From assembly GCF_015704865.1 (NCBI RefSeq), contig NZ_JADQTO010000002.1, positions 426,195 to 490,194 of the forward strand: a stretch of 64,000 bases of DNA, read 5' to 3'. Positions 33,615 to 41,876 of the stretch are shown here, in pieces (position 1 is the stretch's first letter; every line of letters starts with the position of its first letter). Below the pieces are notes generated by a model. The model made no database searches. It saw only the letters and a list, made by a program, of their open reading frames with translations, and was not told where the DNA came from. The DNA is from Actinoplanes aureus (GTDB lineage Bacteria; Actinomycetota; Actinomycetes; Mycobacteriales; Micromonosporaceae). Both the position numbers and the translations under genes were made by a program.

Positions 33615-34268
33615 ATGACCGGATTCGCAGCGCGCATCCGCCGGGCCACCATGGTGGAGCATCGTGCGGCCGAGAGTCGCAGCTTCATCTCCCGCCTGAT
33701 GGCGGGTACCGTCCCGCTGGCCGGGTTCGCCGAGCTCACCGCCCAGTACCTGGCCGTCTACCGGGAGTTGGAGGCGGCGGCCGGCCTGATGCGTACCGAT
33801 GCGGTGGCCGGCGCCTTCGCGGATCCCGCGCTGTTCCGGGTCGCCGCTCTGGAAGCGGACCTGGCCCACCTGTATGGACCGGGCTGGAAATCCGCCCTGA
33901 CGACGCTCCCCGCGACCGAGCACTACACCCAGCGCCTGCGCGAGTACTGCCGGACCTCGCCGGGCCACTTCATCGCCCACCACTACGTCCGCTACCTCGG
34001 CGATCTCAGCGGCGGCCAGCTGATCGGCCGCTCGCTGGCGGACAAGTACGGCCTCGGCCGGGCCGGCACGTCGTTCTACCGTTTCGAGCAGATCCCCGAC
34101 CCGCGCGCCTACAAGACCGCCTACCGGGAGCGCCTGGACGGGCTCGACCTGCCGGAGGACGAGCTGGGCGGCGTGGTGGCCGAGGCCCAGCTGGCCTTCG
34201 CCTGCAACGGCGCCATCTTCCAGGAGCTCGGAGCCGCCTACCCGGACGACCTCGCCCCGGCCGCCTGA
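33615..34268 (+). CDS. Heme oxygenase
   Basis: 217 residues of the HmuO/HO-1 fold. Proximal heme ligand in 'ATMVEHRAAESRSFISRLMA', and the distal helix 'HYVRYLGDLSGGQLIGRSLA' with the conserved GDLSGGQ kink above the heme. It should degrade heme with O2 and electrons to biliverdin, CO and Fe2+, providing iron or disposing of heme. ATG 33615 follows AAGGAC; the frame's earlier start at 33573 is not needed. No heme transporter is adjacent. Confidence 0.93.
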   Translation: MTGFAARIRRATMVEHRAAESRSFISRLMAGTVPLAGFAELTAQYLAVYRELEAAAGLMRTDAVAGAFADPALFRVAALEADLAHLYGPGWKSALTTLPATEHYTQRLREYCRTSPGHFIAHHYVRYLGDLSGGQLIGRSLADKYGLGRAGTSFYRFEQIPDPRAYKTAYRERLDGLDLPEDELGGVVAEAQLAFACNGAIFQELGAAYPDDLAPAA

Positions 34269-34275
34269 CCGGTCG

Positions 34276-36408
34276 CTAGCCGGTCAGGGCGGTCAGGGCG
34301 GTCAGGTCGCGGAGCAGCTCCGAGGCGGCGACCGGGTCCAGGCGGCTGAGCGGCATCCGGCGGCCGGTGCCGTCGTGCAGGTAGATCTCGGTCAGTTTCT
34401 GCTCCGGGAAGTTGTCCGGCGCGCTCACCGCGATGCCCGGCTCGAGCTCGACGGCGATCTCCAGGCCGGCGGCGACGGGCAACTCCATGCGGTTCTGTAT
34501 GCCGGCGTCCTGCGGGCTGTCGCGTCGCCAGCCGTGGCGTTCCAGCTCGAGCAGTCCGGTGGTGGGCACCGTGAGGTTCTCGAAGCGGGTGAGCCGATCA
34601 CCCGTCGCCTCCTCCGCGGTCAGGACGTAGACCGGGCGGCTGAGCTGCGGGAACGGCTGAACGATCTGGTGGTCGGCGAACATCTTGACCCAATCGGCGA
34701 CCGCCTCGGCGAGATGAAGCGGGTGCGCGACGCCGACGATCGCGGAGTCGCCGCCCACTGTGGGTAATGAGGCGACCCGGAACGCGCCGGCCAGGGCTCC
34801 GGTCTCGTCGTAGGTGCCCCAGACCAGCCGCCGGACGAGGTGCCGGAGCAGCGGGTGGCCGGCCAGGAACTGCCGGAACTCGGCACCGCTCCAGCGGCGG
34901 CCGGTGACCATGGCCCGCTCGAACCGGCGTAGCTGATCGGCGGCGACCGCCCGGACGTCCTTCTTCAACGCCGTGAACTGCTGATAAGCGGCCGAGGCCA
35001 GGTCGCCGTCGTCGTCTGCGCCCGGTTTCGGGAGTGCCGTGAGCTGCTTGCCGGCACCGTCCGTCACGTACGGCCGGAGCTGCTCGTCGAATCCCACGAC
35101 GAACTGCCGCGGCCCGTAGTCCAGCCGCAGACTGCCGTCGGCGTCCAGACCGAAGTCCGGGACCAGCCGGTCGCCGAGCTGCTCCGCGCTGAGACCGAGT
35201 GCGGCCGCGACCTCGGACATCTTCTGCTCCGCCGCCGACTTGAGTCCCTTGAACCTGGCCCGCTGCGCGATCCCGTGCAGGTGCGTGAGGGCGATGTCGC
35301 TGCCGATCGCGGCGAGGACGTCGACGCCGGCGACGGCGTTGGCATGGCCGTTCTGTCCGGGCCACGCCAGGATCACCGGGGTGAGACGGCGAACCGTCTC
35401 GTCGTCACCGAGCAGGCCGAGCGCGGCGAGGGCCCAGTTCTCCTTGGCGCCGGCGCCGGACGCCTGCCAGCGCTGGAACACCGCCCAGGCGAATTCGGCG
35501 AGGTCGGCCGGCTCGCACGCCTGCCGGACGATCTCCAGCCCGGCGTACGGGTCGTCGAGTGTGGAGATCGACAGCATGGTGAGCAGGTGGCCGGCCGCCG
35601 CGGCGGGCAGCGCGCCGGAGCCGTTCCGCAGGCGTACCGGCGGCAATGTGGCCGGGACGGCCCAGGCCGGGGTGGGCGGCATCTTCGCCGGCAGCACTGT
35701 GAGCGGGTCGGTGGCCAGCAGGGTTTCGATCGCGGCCGCGACCTCCGGCCGGTAGGCGGTACCGGCCGCGCGGACCGCGTCGGCGGGCAGCGCCAGCAGA
35801 GCACGTTCGGCCTGGCGGCGGGCATTTCCGGCGGTACCCAGCGCGGGCGGGACCAGTGCGCGCGCGGCCTCGGCGGGATGCCGCTGCAACCAGGTCTGCG
35901 CGATCCGGCGCAGGCTCTTCAGCCGGGCCAGCCAATCGGCCATCAGGACCGCGATCTCCGGCGAGGAGCAGGGCAGGAGCAGGCCGGCGGTGTCCGGTGA
36001 CGCGCGCCGGGCCAGGTCGAGGGCGGCGGGCAGGGCGTCGAGCTCGAACCGGGCGATGACGACACGCATCCAGGAGCCGGCCTCCCAGGTCTCGGTGATC
36101 CGCCACCCGGCGAGCAGCGGGCGGGCCAGTTCGTCCGGCGCGCCGGTGAAGAACTCGGCCGGCTCGTACCAGTACGCGGAGCCGGCGGCGATCCCGGCGG
36201 CGATCTCCGGCCAGGACCGCGTGCCGTCGCCGTACCGCGTGAACGAGGTGTCCCGCCAGGCCTCCCGTTCGCCCGGCAACCAGCTCACGGTGGCCGGATC
36301 GGTGCAGGTCAAGCCGGCGATCACCACCGGTTTGGCGGGCTTGGCGGGATGCAGCCACGGCGGGTCGGTCAGCAGCGGGGGCAACGCGGACACGGGAGCG
36401 ACTGTCAT
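34276..36408 (-). CDS. DUF4132 (MolR/YehI-like) protein
   Basis: 710 residues. The C-terminal third has the DUF4132 domain: 'RRFERAMVTGRRWSGAEFRQ', 'HPLLRHLVRRLVWGTYDETG', 'VGVAHPLHLAEAVADWVKMF', 'VPTTGLLELERHGWRRDSPQ', 'DAGIQNRM'. The N-terminal part is helical, with HEAT-like blocks ('LTHLHGIAQRARFKGLKSAA'). Relatives have been called molybdate-metabolism regulators, without firm biochemical evidence, and some are longer than 1000 residues. Cytoplasmic. It stands alone between two genes on the opposite strand. Confidence 0.82.
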   Translation of the reverse strand: MTVAPVSALPPLLTDPPWLHPAKPAKPVVIAGLTCTDPATVSWLPGEREAWRDTSFTRYGDGTRSWPEIAAGIAAGSAYWYEPAEFFTGAPDELARPLLAGWRITETWEAGSWMRVVIARFELDALPAALDLARRASPDTAGLLLPCSSPEIAVLMADWLARLKSLRRIAQTWLQRHPAEAARALVPPALGTAGNARRQAERALLALPADAVRAAGTAYRPEVAAAIETLLATDPLTVLPAKMPPTPAWAVPATLPPVRLRNGSGALPAAAAGHLLTMLSISTLDDPYAGLEIVRQACEPADLAEFAWAVFQRWQASGAGAKENWALAALGLLGDDETVRRLTPVILAWPGQNGHANAVAGVDVLAAIGSDIALTHLHGIAQRARFKGLKSAAEQKMSEVAAALGLSAEQLGDRLVPDFGLDADGSLRLDYGPRQFVVGFDEQLRPYVTDGAGKQLTALPKPGADDDGDLASAAYQQFTALKKDVRAVAADQLRRFERAMVTGRRWSGAEFRQFLAGHPLLRHLVRRLVWGTYDETGALAGAFRVASLPTVGGDSAIVGVAHPLHLAEAVADWVKMFADHQIVQPFPQLSRPVYVLTAEEATGDRLTRFENLTVPTTGLLELERHGWRRDSPQDAGIQNRMELPVAAGLEIAVELEPGIAVSAPDNFPEQKLTEIYLHDGTGRRMPLSRLDPVAASELLRDLTALTALTG

Positions 36409-36487
36409 CGATTCAGTTTGGCCGATGACCTGCCCGGCGTCCGAACCGGGCTGGCACCGCCCGGCCTGGATCTGGGATCATCCGGCG

Positions 36488-37585
36488 ATGTCGGACAACA
36501 CGCGGCAGCACCGTCTGGCCACCATGCGGGCCTGCGACCGGATCCTCTCCGGCATCCGTCCGGTGACGATGCGGGAGCGGCTCGCCGACCTGGACGCCGG
36601 TGGTGACCTGGACGGTCTGCCCGACTTCTACGGCGACGGGCCGGTGACCGTCCTGGAGAAGCGGGTGGCGGAGCTGCTCGGCACCGAGACGGCGGTCTAC
36701 TTCCCGACCGGGACGATGGCGCAGCAGGTGGCCCTGCGGTACGGCGCGGACCGTACCGGCCGCTCGGCGGTCGCCCTGCATCCGCTCGGGCATCAGGAGA
36801 TGCACGAGCGGCACGCGTACGCCGATCTGACCGGACTGCGTGCCGTCTGGTCCACACGCGAGCCACGAAACCCGACGGCTGCCGAGATCGCCGCGCTGGA
36901 GGAGCCGGTCGGCACCGTGGTCGTCGAGCTTCCGCTGCGGGACGCGGGATTCGTCCTGCCGACCTGGTCCGAGCTGACCGCGGTGAGTGTGGCGGCGCGG
37001 GAGACCGGGGCCCGGGTGCACTTCGACGGTGCCCGGATCTGGGAGTCGACGCCGTACCTGGGACGTACGTTGCGCCAGGTCGCGGCGGTGGCCGACAGCG
37101 TCTACGTCTCGTTCTACAAGTCCACCGACGGCATCAGCGGCGCGGCACTCGCCGGCGGCGCGGACCTGGCCGTGTACGCCCGGTCCTGGCGCCACCGGTA
37201 CGGGGGCAACGCGTTCCAGCAGTGGCCGGCCGCGCTGTTCGCGCTCTCCGGGCTCGCTCGGGAGCTGCCGAGGATCCCCGGATATGTACGGCACGCCCGT
37301 ACGGTCGCCGCCGCGTTGTCCGCCCTGCCCGGTGCGCGGGTGTACCCGCTGCCGCCGCACACCCACCAGTTCCGGCTCTGGCTGCCGTTCCCGGCGCGGG
37401 AGCTGGACGCCGCCGCGCTGGCCCTCGCCGAGCAGGAGAAGGTCTGGTTCGTCGGCGGCTGGCGGGACAGCGAGGTGCCGGGGTACGCGATGACCGAGTT
37501 CACGGCGGCGGCAGCGGCTCTGGAGTGGACCGCGGCCGACGTCACCGAGGCGGGACACCGCTTCCTGCGCAGGGCCGCGGGCTGA
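36488..37585 (+). CDS. Threonine-aldolase / beta-eliminating-lyase family PLP enzyme
   Basis: 365 residues of fold-type I. PLP features: 'AVYFPTGTMAQQVALRYGAD' (phosphate-binding turn), 'HPLGHQEMHE', 'ARVHFDGARIWES' (Asp contacting the pyridine N) and the Schiff-base Lys in 'YVSFYKSTDGISGAALAG'. In L-threonine aldolase the Lys motif is SFSKGLGAP-like; the sequence here deviates, so the substrate may be another beta-hydroxy amino acid. ATG 36488 is chosen since homology begins shortly after it; the open frame to 35990 is antisense to the DUF4132 gene. Confidence 0.85.
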   Translation: MSDNTRQHRLATMRACDRILSGIRPVTMRERLADLDAGGDLDGLPDFYGDGPVTVLEKRVAELLGTETAVYFPTGTMAQQVALRYGADRTGRSAVALHPLGHQEMHERHAYADLTGLRAVWSTREPRNPTAAEIAALEEPVGTVVVELPLRDAGFVLPTWSELTAVSVAARETGARVHFDGARIWESTPYLGRTLRQVAAVADSVYVSFYKSTDGISGAALAGGADLAVYARSWRHRYGGNAFQQWPAALFALSGLARELPRIPGYVRHARTVAAALSALPGARVYPLPPHTHQFRLWLPFPARELDAAALALAEQEKVWFVGGWRDSEVPGYAMTEFTAAAAALEWTAADVTEAGHRFLRRAAG

Positions 37586-37685
37586 CCACCTGCCTGGGCC
37601 CGGCGGTCGCCGGGCGGCCGGGAGTGCGGCCTGGCTCGCGGGGCTCGGCGGGACTGTGGGATCACGCGTACTTCGCATTGGTCTC

Positions 37686-37740
37686 TTGTCGGAAGGCGGT
37701 TTGTAAGCCTACGCTGCCAGCAGCAGGAAAGCGCTTTCCT
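37686..37740 (+). promoter_or_regulatory. Promoter with LacI-family operator for the 37763-40835 operon
   Basis: -35 TTGTCG (37686-37691), 18-bp spacer, -10 TACGCT (37710-37715); then a perfect 16-bp palindrome AGGAAAGCGCTTTCCT at 37725-37740 starting just after the expected transcription start. The central GAAAGCGCTTTC is a classic LacI/GalR-family site. The regulator's gene is not in the window. Confidence 0.85.
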
Positions 37741-37762
37741 ACAGATCGCTCGGAGGAGTCGC

Positions 37763-38908
37763 ATGGCAGCGCGCAGATCGATCGGAATCGTCATCAACGG
37801 GGTGACCGGTCGGATGGGCTATCGGCAGCATCTGGTCCGTTCCCTGCTCGCGATCCGCGAGCAGGGTGGCGTTCCGCTCGCCGGAGGTGGGCACATCTGG
37901 CCCGAGCTCGTCCTGGTCGGCCGGGACCCGGACAAGCTCGCCGCGATCGCGGCCCGGCACGGGCTGACCGAGTGGACCACCGACCTGGACGCCGCGCTGG
38001 CCCGCCCGGACGTGGAGATCTACTTCGACGCACAGGTCACCGCGCAGCGGGAGAAGGCGATCCGCCAGGCGATCGCCGCCGGCAAGCACATCTACACCGA
38101 GAAGCCGCTCGCGGAGAGTTCCACGGCCGCCGAGGAGCTGGCCGAGCTGGCCGCCACGGCCGGGGTGCGCAACGGTGTGGTGCAGGACAAACTCTTCCTG
38201 CCGGGGCTGCGCAAGCTGAAGCGGCTGATCGACGGCGGCTTCTTCGGCCAGATCCTCTCGGTGCGCGGCGAGTTCGGCTACTGGGTCTTCGAGGGTGACT
38301 GGCAGGTCGCCCAGCGGCCGTCGTGGAACTACCGGCTCGCCGACGGCGGCGGCATCGTGATGGACATGTTCCCGCACTGGAACTACGTGCTGGAGGAGCT
38401 GTTCGGCGCGGTCCGCGGGGTGCAGTGCACGACCGCCACGCACATCACCAAGCGGGTGGACGAGCGCGGCGAGGAGTATGTGGCCGACGCCGACGACGCG
38501 GCGTACGCGATCTTCGAGCTGGAGGGCGGCATCGTCGCCCAGCTCAACTCCTCCTGGGCGGTCCGGGTGAACCGGGACGAGCTGGTCGAGTTCCAGGTCG
38601 ACGGCACGCTCGGCAGCGCGGTCGCCGGCCTGCGCGGCTGCAAGATCCAGCACCGGGCGACCACGCCGAAGCCGGTGTGGAACCCGGACCTGCCGCTCAC
38701 CGGTGCGTCCTTCCGGGACCAGTGGACCGAGGTGCCGGACAACGACGAGTTCGACAACGGCTTCAAGGTGCAGTGGGAGGCTTACCTGCGGCACGTGGTC
38801 GCGGGCGAGCAGTTCCACTGGGACTTCGCGTCCGGCGCCCGCGGTGTCCGGCTGGCCGAGGCGGGCCTGCAGTCGGCGCGCGAGGGCCGACGGATCGAGC
38901 TGGCATGA
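37763..38908 (+). CDS. Gfo/Idh/MocA family oxidoreductase
   Basis: 381 residues. Rossmann start 'IGIVINGVTGRMGYRQHLV', the cofactor/substrate loop 'GKHIYTEKPLAESS' with catalytic Lys in EKP, and the C-terminal alpha/beta domain ('YRLADGGGIVMDMFPHWNYV'), where Asp and His of the usual DxxxH catalytic pair occur ('DMFPH'). It should oxidise or reduce a sugar or cyclitol with NAD(P). The ribosome site GGAGG is strong. It is gene 1 of a tightly overlapping operon under a LacI-type operator. Confidence 0.9.
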   Translation: MAARRSIGIVINGVTGRMGYRQHLVRSLLAIREQGGVPLAGGGHIWPELVLVGRDPDKLAAIAARHGLTEWTTDLDAALARPDVEIYFDAQVTAQREKAIRQAIAAGKHIYTEKPLAESSTAAEELAELAATAGVRNGVVQDKLFLPGLRKLKRLIDGGFFGQILSVRGEFGYWVFEGDWQVAQRPSWNYRLADGGGIVMDMFPHWNYVLEELFGAVRGVQCTTATHITKRVDERGEEYVADADDAAYAIFELEGGIVAQLNSSWAVRVNRDELVEFQVDGTLGSAVAGLRGCKIQHRATTPKPVWNPDLPLTGASFRDQWTEVPDNDEFDNGFKVQWEAYLRHVVAGEQFHWDFASGARGVRLAEAGLQSAREGRRIELA

Positions 38909-40047
38909 GCATCGTCAACCTGCCCGACGGGCGCACGCTGACCCTGGCCGGTGACCAGGCCTGGCCGAAGCCGGCGAACCCGCCGGCCAGCCGGATCGCG
39001 TATGCGGCAGCGCACGTGGTGGCCGACCCGCGCGCGGAGAACGCGCCCGGCGCGCCGGCCGTCCTCGACTGGGAGACCACCCTGGCCTTCCGGCACCACC
39101 TCTGGTCGCACGGATTCGGTGTGGCCGAGGCGATGGACACCGCCCAGCGCGGTATGGGCCTGGACTACGCGGCCACCAGGGAACTCATCCGGCGCAGCGC
39201 GGCTTCGGCCGCCGCCGCCGGCGGCAGGATCGTGGCGGGGGTCGCGACCGATCAGCTGCCGCCGGGTCCGGCGACTCTCGATCAAGTGCGTGCGGCGTAC
39301 GCGGAGCAGCTCGCCGATGTCCTGACAGCCGGAGCCGCGCCGGTGCTGATGTGCAGCCGGCACATGGCAGCGACGGCTCAGCACGCCGACGACTATCTCA
39401 GCATTTACCGTGACTTGCTGGAGCAGTCGGACAAGCCGGTTGTGCTGCACTGGCTGGGCACCGCGTTCGACCCGGCGCTGGAGGGCTACTGGGGCTCGTC
39501 CGACGTGGACAAAGCCACCGAGACCGTCCTCGAGCTGATCAACGCCAACCCGGCCAAGGTCGACGGGATCAAGATCTCGCTGCTCGACGCCGACCACGAG
39601 ATCCGGCTCCGCCGCCGGCTCCCGGCCGGGGTCCGCCTCTACACCGGTGACGACTTCAACTACCCGGAGCTGATCCGCGGCGACGACCAGGGCTATTCCG
39701 ACGCGCTGCTGGGCATCTTCGCCGCCATCGCGCCGGCCGCTGCAGCCGCGCTCGCTGCCCTGGACCGGGGCGAGCTGGACGAGTATGACCGGATCTTCGC
39801 GCCGACCGTGCCGCTGTCCCGGCACATCTTCAAGGCGCCGACCTTCTACTACAAGACCGGCATCGTCTTCCTGGCCTGGCTCGCCGGGCATCAGAAGCAC
39901 TTCACCATGGTCGGCGGGTTGCAGTCCGGCCGGTCGGTGCCGCACTTCGCCAAGCTGATCGAGCTGGCCGACGCGGCCGGCCTGCTGCCCGATCCATCGC
40001 TCGCGGCCCACCGGGCCAACAGGTTCTTCGAGGTGGTAGCGGGATGA
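38905..40047 (+). CDS. DUF993 (dihydrodipicolinate-synthase-like) protein
   Basis: 380 residues of the DUF993 family, a TIM-barrel group annotated near dihydrodipicolinate synthase/aldolase: 'VLDWETTLAFRHHLWSHGFG', 'EAMDTAQRGMGLDYAATREL', 'KPVVLHWLGTAFDPALEGYW', 'VDGIKISLLDADHE' (Lys as candidate Schiff base), 'LYTGDDFNYPELI'. Probably cleaves or rearranges a keto-sugar. Start ATG 38905 overlaps the previous stop (ATGA). Its partners, an oxidoreductase and a sugar isomerase, support a sugar catabolic role; the substrate is unknown. Confidence 0.85.
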   Translation: MSIVNLPDGRTLTLAGDQAWPKPANPPASRIAYAAAHVVADPRAENAPGAPAVLDWETTLAFRHHLWSHGFGVAEAMDTAQRGMGLDYAATRELIRRSAASAAAAGGRIVAGVATDQLPPGPATLDQVRAAYAEQLADVLTAGAAPVLMCSRHMAATAQHADDYLSIYRDLLEQSDKPVVLHWLGTAFDPALEGYWGSSDVDKATETVLELINANPAKVDGIKISLLDADHEIRLRRRLPAGVRLYTGDDFNYPELIRGDDQGYSDALLGIFAAIAPAAAAALAALDRGELDEYDRIFAPTVPLSRHIFKAPTFYYKTGIVFLAWLAGHQKHFTMVGGLQSGRSVPHFAKLIELADAAGLLPDPSLAAHRANRFFEVVAG

Positions 40048-40835
40048 ACCGGTTCTCCTTCAACCAGATCACCGCGAAGCACTGGGCGCTGACCGATCTC
40101 GTCAAGGGCTGCGTCGATGCCGGCGTCGACAAGGTGGCGCTGTGGCGCGAGCCGGTCACCGAGTACGGCCTGGACCGCTCCGCCGCCCTGGTCCGCGACG
40201 CCGGGCTGTCGGTCACCACGCTCTGCCGCAGCGGCTTCTTCCAGGCACCGGACTGGTTCGACGACAACCGCCGGGCCATCGACGAGGCCGCCGCGCTGGA
40301 CACCAAGGTGCTGGTCCTGGTCTCCGGAGGCCTGCCCGAGGGGTCGAAGGACATCGCCGGCGCCCGCGCCCACGTCGCCGACGCGATCGCCCAGCTGGTC
40401 CCGCACGCGGCCGCCGCCGGGGTGACGCTGGCGATCGAGCCGCTGCACCCGATGTACGCCGCCGACCGCTGCGTGATCAACACCTGGGACCAGGCTCTCT
40501 CCATCGCCGAACAGCACCCGGTGGGCCAGGTCGGCGTCACCGTCGATACGTACCACCTGTGGTGGGACGACACCGTTCTCGGCAAGATCGAGCGGGCCGG
40601 CGACCGGATCGCGATCTACCAGCTCGCCGACTGGATCACCCCGCTGCCGGCCGGCGTGCTGACCGGCCGCGGACTCCCTGGCGACGGCTGCGTCGACATG
40701 CGGGCCTTCCACCAGGCGGTGGCCAAGGCCGGCTACACCGGGCCGATCGAGGTCGAGGTGATGAACGAGGAGCTCTGGCAGCGCCCGGGCCCGGAGATCC
40801 TGGCGGCGACGATCGCCGGGTACCGCTCGATCTGA
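40044..40835 (+). CDS. Sugar phosphate isomerase/epimerase family (AP-endonuclease-2-like TIM barrel)
   Basis: 263 residues. TIM-barrel features of the xylose-isomerase-like group: 'GVTLAIEPLHPMYAADRCVI' (metal Glu), 'QVGVTVDTYHLWWDD' (Asp and His ligands), 'QLADWITPL' and the last-strand 'GPIEVEVMNEELWQR' (Glu). All four expected metal ligands appear, so an active divalent-metal isomerase or epimerase is likely. Coupled by ATGA overlap to the DUF993 gene, completing the three-gene operon. Confidence 0.9.
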   Translation: MNRFSFNQITAKHWALTDLVKGCVDAGVDKVALWREPVTEYGLDRSAALVRDAGLSVTTLCRSGFFQAPDWFDDNRRAIDEAAALDTKVLVLVSGGLPEGSKDIAGARAHVADAIAQLVPHAAAAGVTLAIEPLHPMYAADRCVINTWDQALSIAEQHPVGQVGVTVDTYHLWWDDTVLGKIERAGDRIAIYQLADWITPLPAGVLTGRGLPGDGCVDMRAFHQAVAKAGYTGPIEVEVMNEELWQRPGPEILAATIAGYRSI

Positions 40836-40971
40836 CGCGGTGTTCCTGACTCCGGGGCCGGGGGTGGGTCAACGGCGACCACGCTGCCGGTCCCGGTTCT
40901 CCCCTTCGGATGATCTTGATGGAGGCGCCGGGTCGTAGTCTCATCACCAGGGCTTTCGAGGAGGCTGACAG

Positions 40972-41811
40972 GTGGACGCGGCGCACGGCCCGGGGATCGA
41001 CACCCCGGCCGGGTACACCCGCCTGCAGCGGACCGGGACCGGCGCCGGGGCGGACGTCTACCGGGCCTGGGACGAGCGGGCCGGCCGGTGGGCCGTACTG
41101 AGGCTCTTTCACCGCTATCTCGGCGGCCGTGCCGAGGAGGCCGCCTTCGCCGCCTACTGCGCCGCCACGGTCCAGCTCGGCCGTAATCCGTCGATCGTGC
41201 CGGTCCGGTACGGCGGGATCACCGCCACCGGCCGCCCCTGGCTCGCACTCGACCTGGTGGACGGCCGCACCCTCGCCGAAGCCGAGCCGCCGTCCCCGGC
41301 CGAGTCGCTGCACCTGGTGATCATCCTGGCGGACGCCCTGGCCTGGGCGCACTCGATGCGCCCGCCGATCGCGCACGGCCGGTTGCGGCCGGAACACATC
41401 CTGCTGGACGCCTCCGGCGCTCCGCTGCTCACCGAGTTCGCCGCCCCGATCGGTACCTCCGCCCCGGCCCCCGGCGACGACGTGGTGCAGCTGACCCTCC
41501 TGCTGTTCCACCTCCTCACCGGCCATGTGTGGCCCGGCGGGGACGACCGGGAGATCTCGATCTGGCCCGGGCTGTCCCTGCTCGTCGACCAGGCACTGGC
41601 ACCGATTCCGCAGGTGGACACCATGGCGGAGTTCGCGGTCCGGCTGCGCGAGGTGCGGCGTGCCGCAGGCGTTCCGCAGCCGGCCGCACCCGAGGCACCG
41701 CCGGTGGTGCCGCCGGACACCGAACTGCCGCATCGCAAGATCGTCCGTCGCGGATGGGCGGCCCTGCTCGCTCGGACGATTTTTCGGACCGATTCGGGGC
41801 TGCGCGATTGA
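40972..41811 (+). CDS. Serine/threonine kinase-like protein with degenerate catalytic site
   Basis: 279 residues with a recognisable protein-kinase N and C lobe: glycine loop 'RTGTGAGADVYRAWDERAGR', strand 'WAVLRLFHRYL' (the VAxK Lys is not in its place), and catalytic loop 'HGRLRPEHILLD' in place of HRDLKPxNILLD. The DFG triad is replaced by 'LTEFAAP'. Lys, catalytic Asp and DFG Asp all appear lost, so it is probably a pseudokinase. GTG start follows GAGGAGG. No membrane segment and no PASTA repeats; its C-terminal tail is Pro-rich then basic. Confidence 0.8.
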   Translation: MDAAHGPGIDTPAGYTRLQRTGTGAGADVYRAWDERAGRWAVLRLFHRYLGGRAEEAAFAAYCAATVQLGRNPSIVPVRYGGITATGRPWLALDLVDGRTLAEAEPPSPAESLHLVIILADALAWAHSMRPPIAHGRLRPEHILLDASGAPLLTEFAAPIGTSAPAPGDDVVQLTLLLFHLLTGHVWPGGDDREISIWPGLSLLVDQALAPIPQVDTMAEFAVRLREVRRAAGVPQPAAPEAPPVVPPDTELPHRKIVRRGWAALLARTIFRTDSGLRD

Positions 41812-41876
41812 TCGACGGCCATTAAAATCTGGCCACCGTGCGGCAGTTGGCCGCCGGAGCACGGGGAGGATCCACA

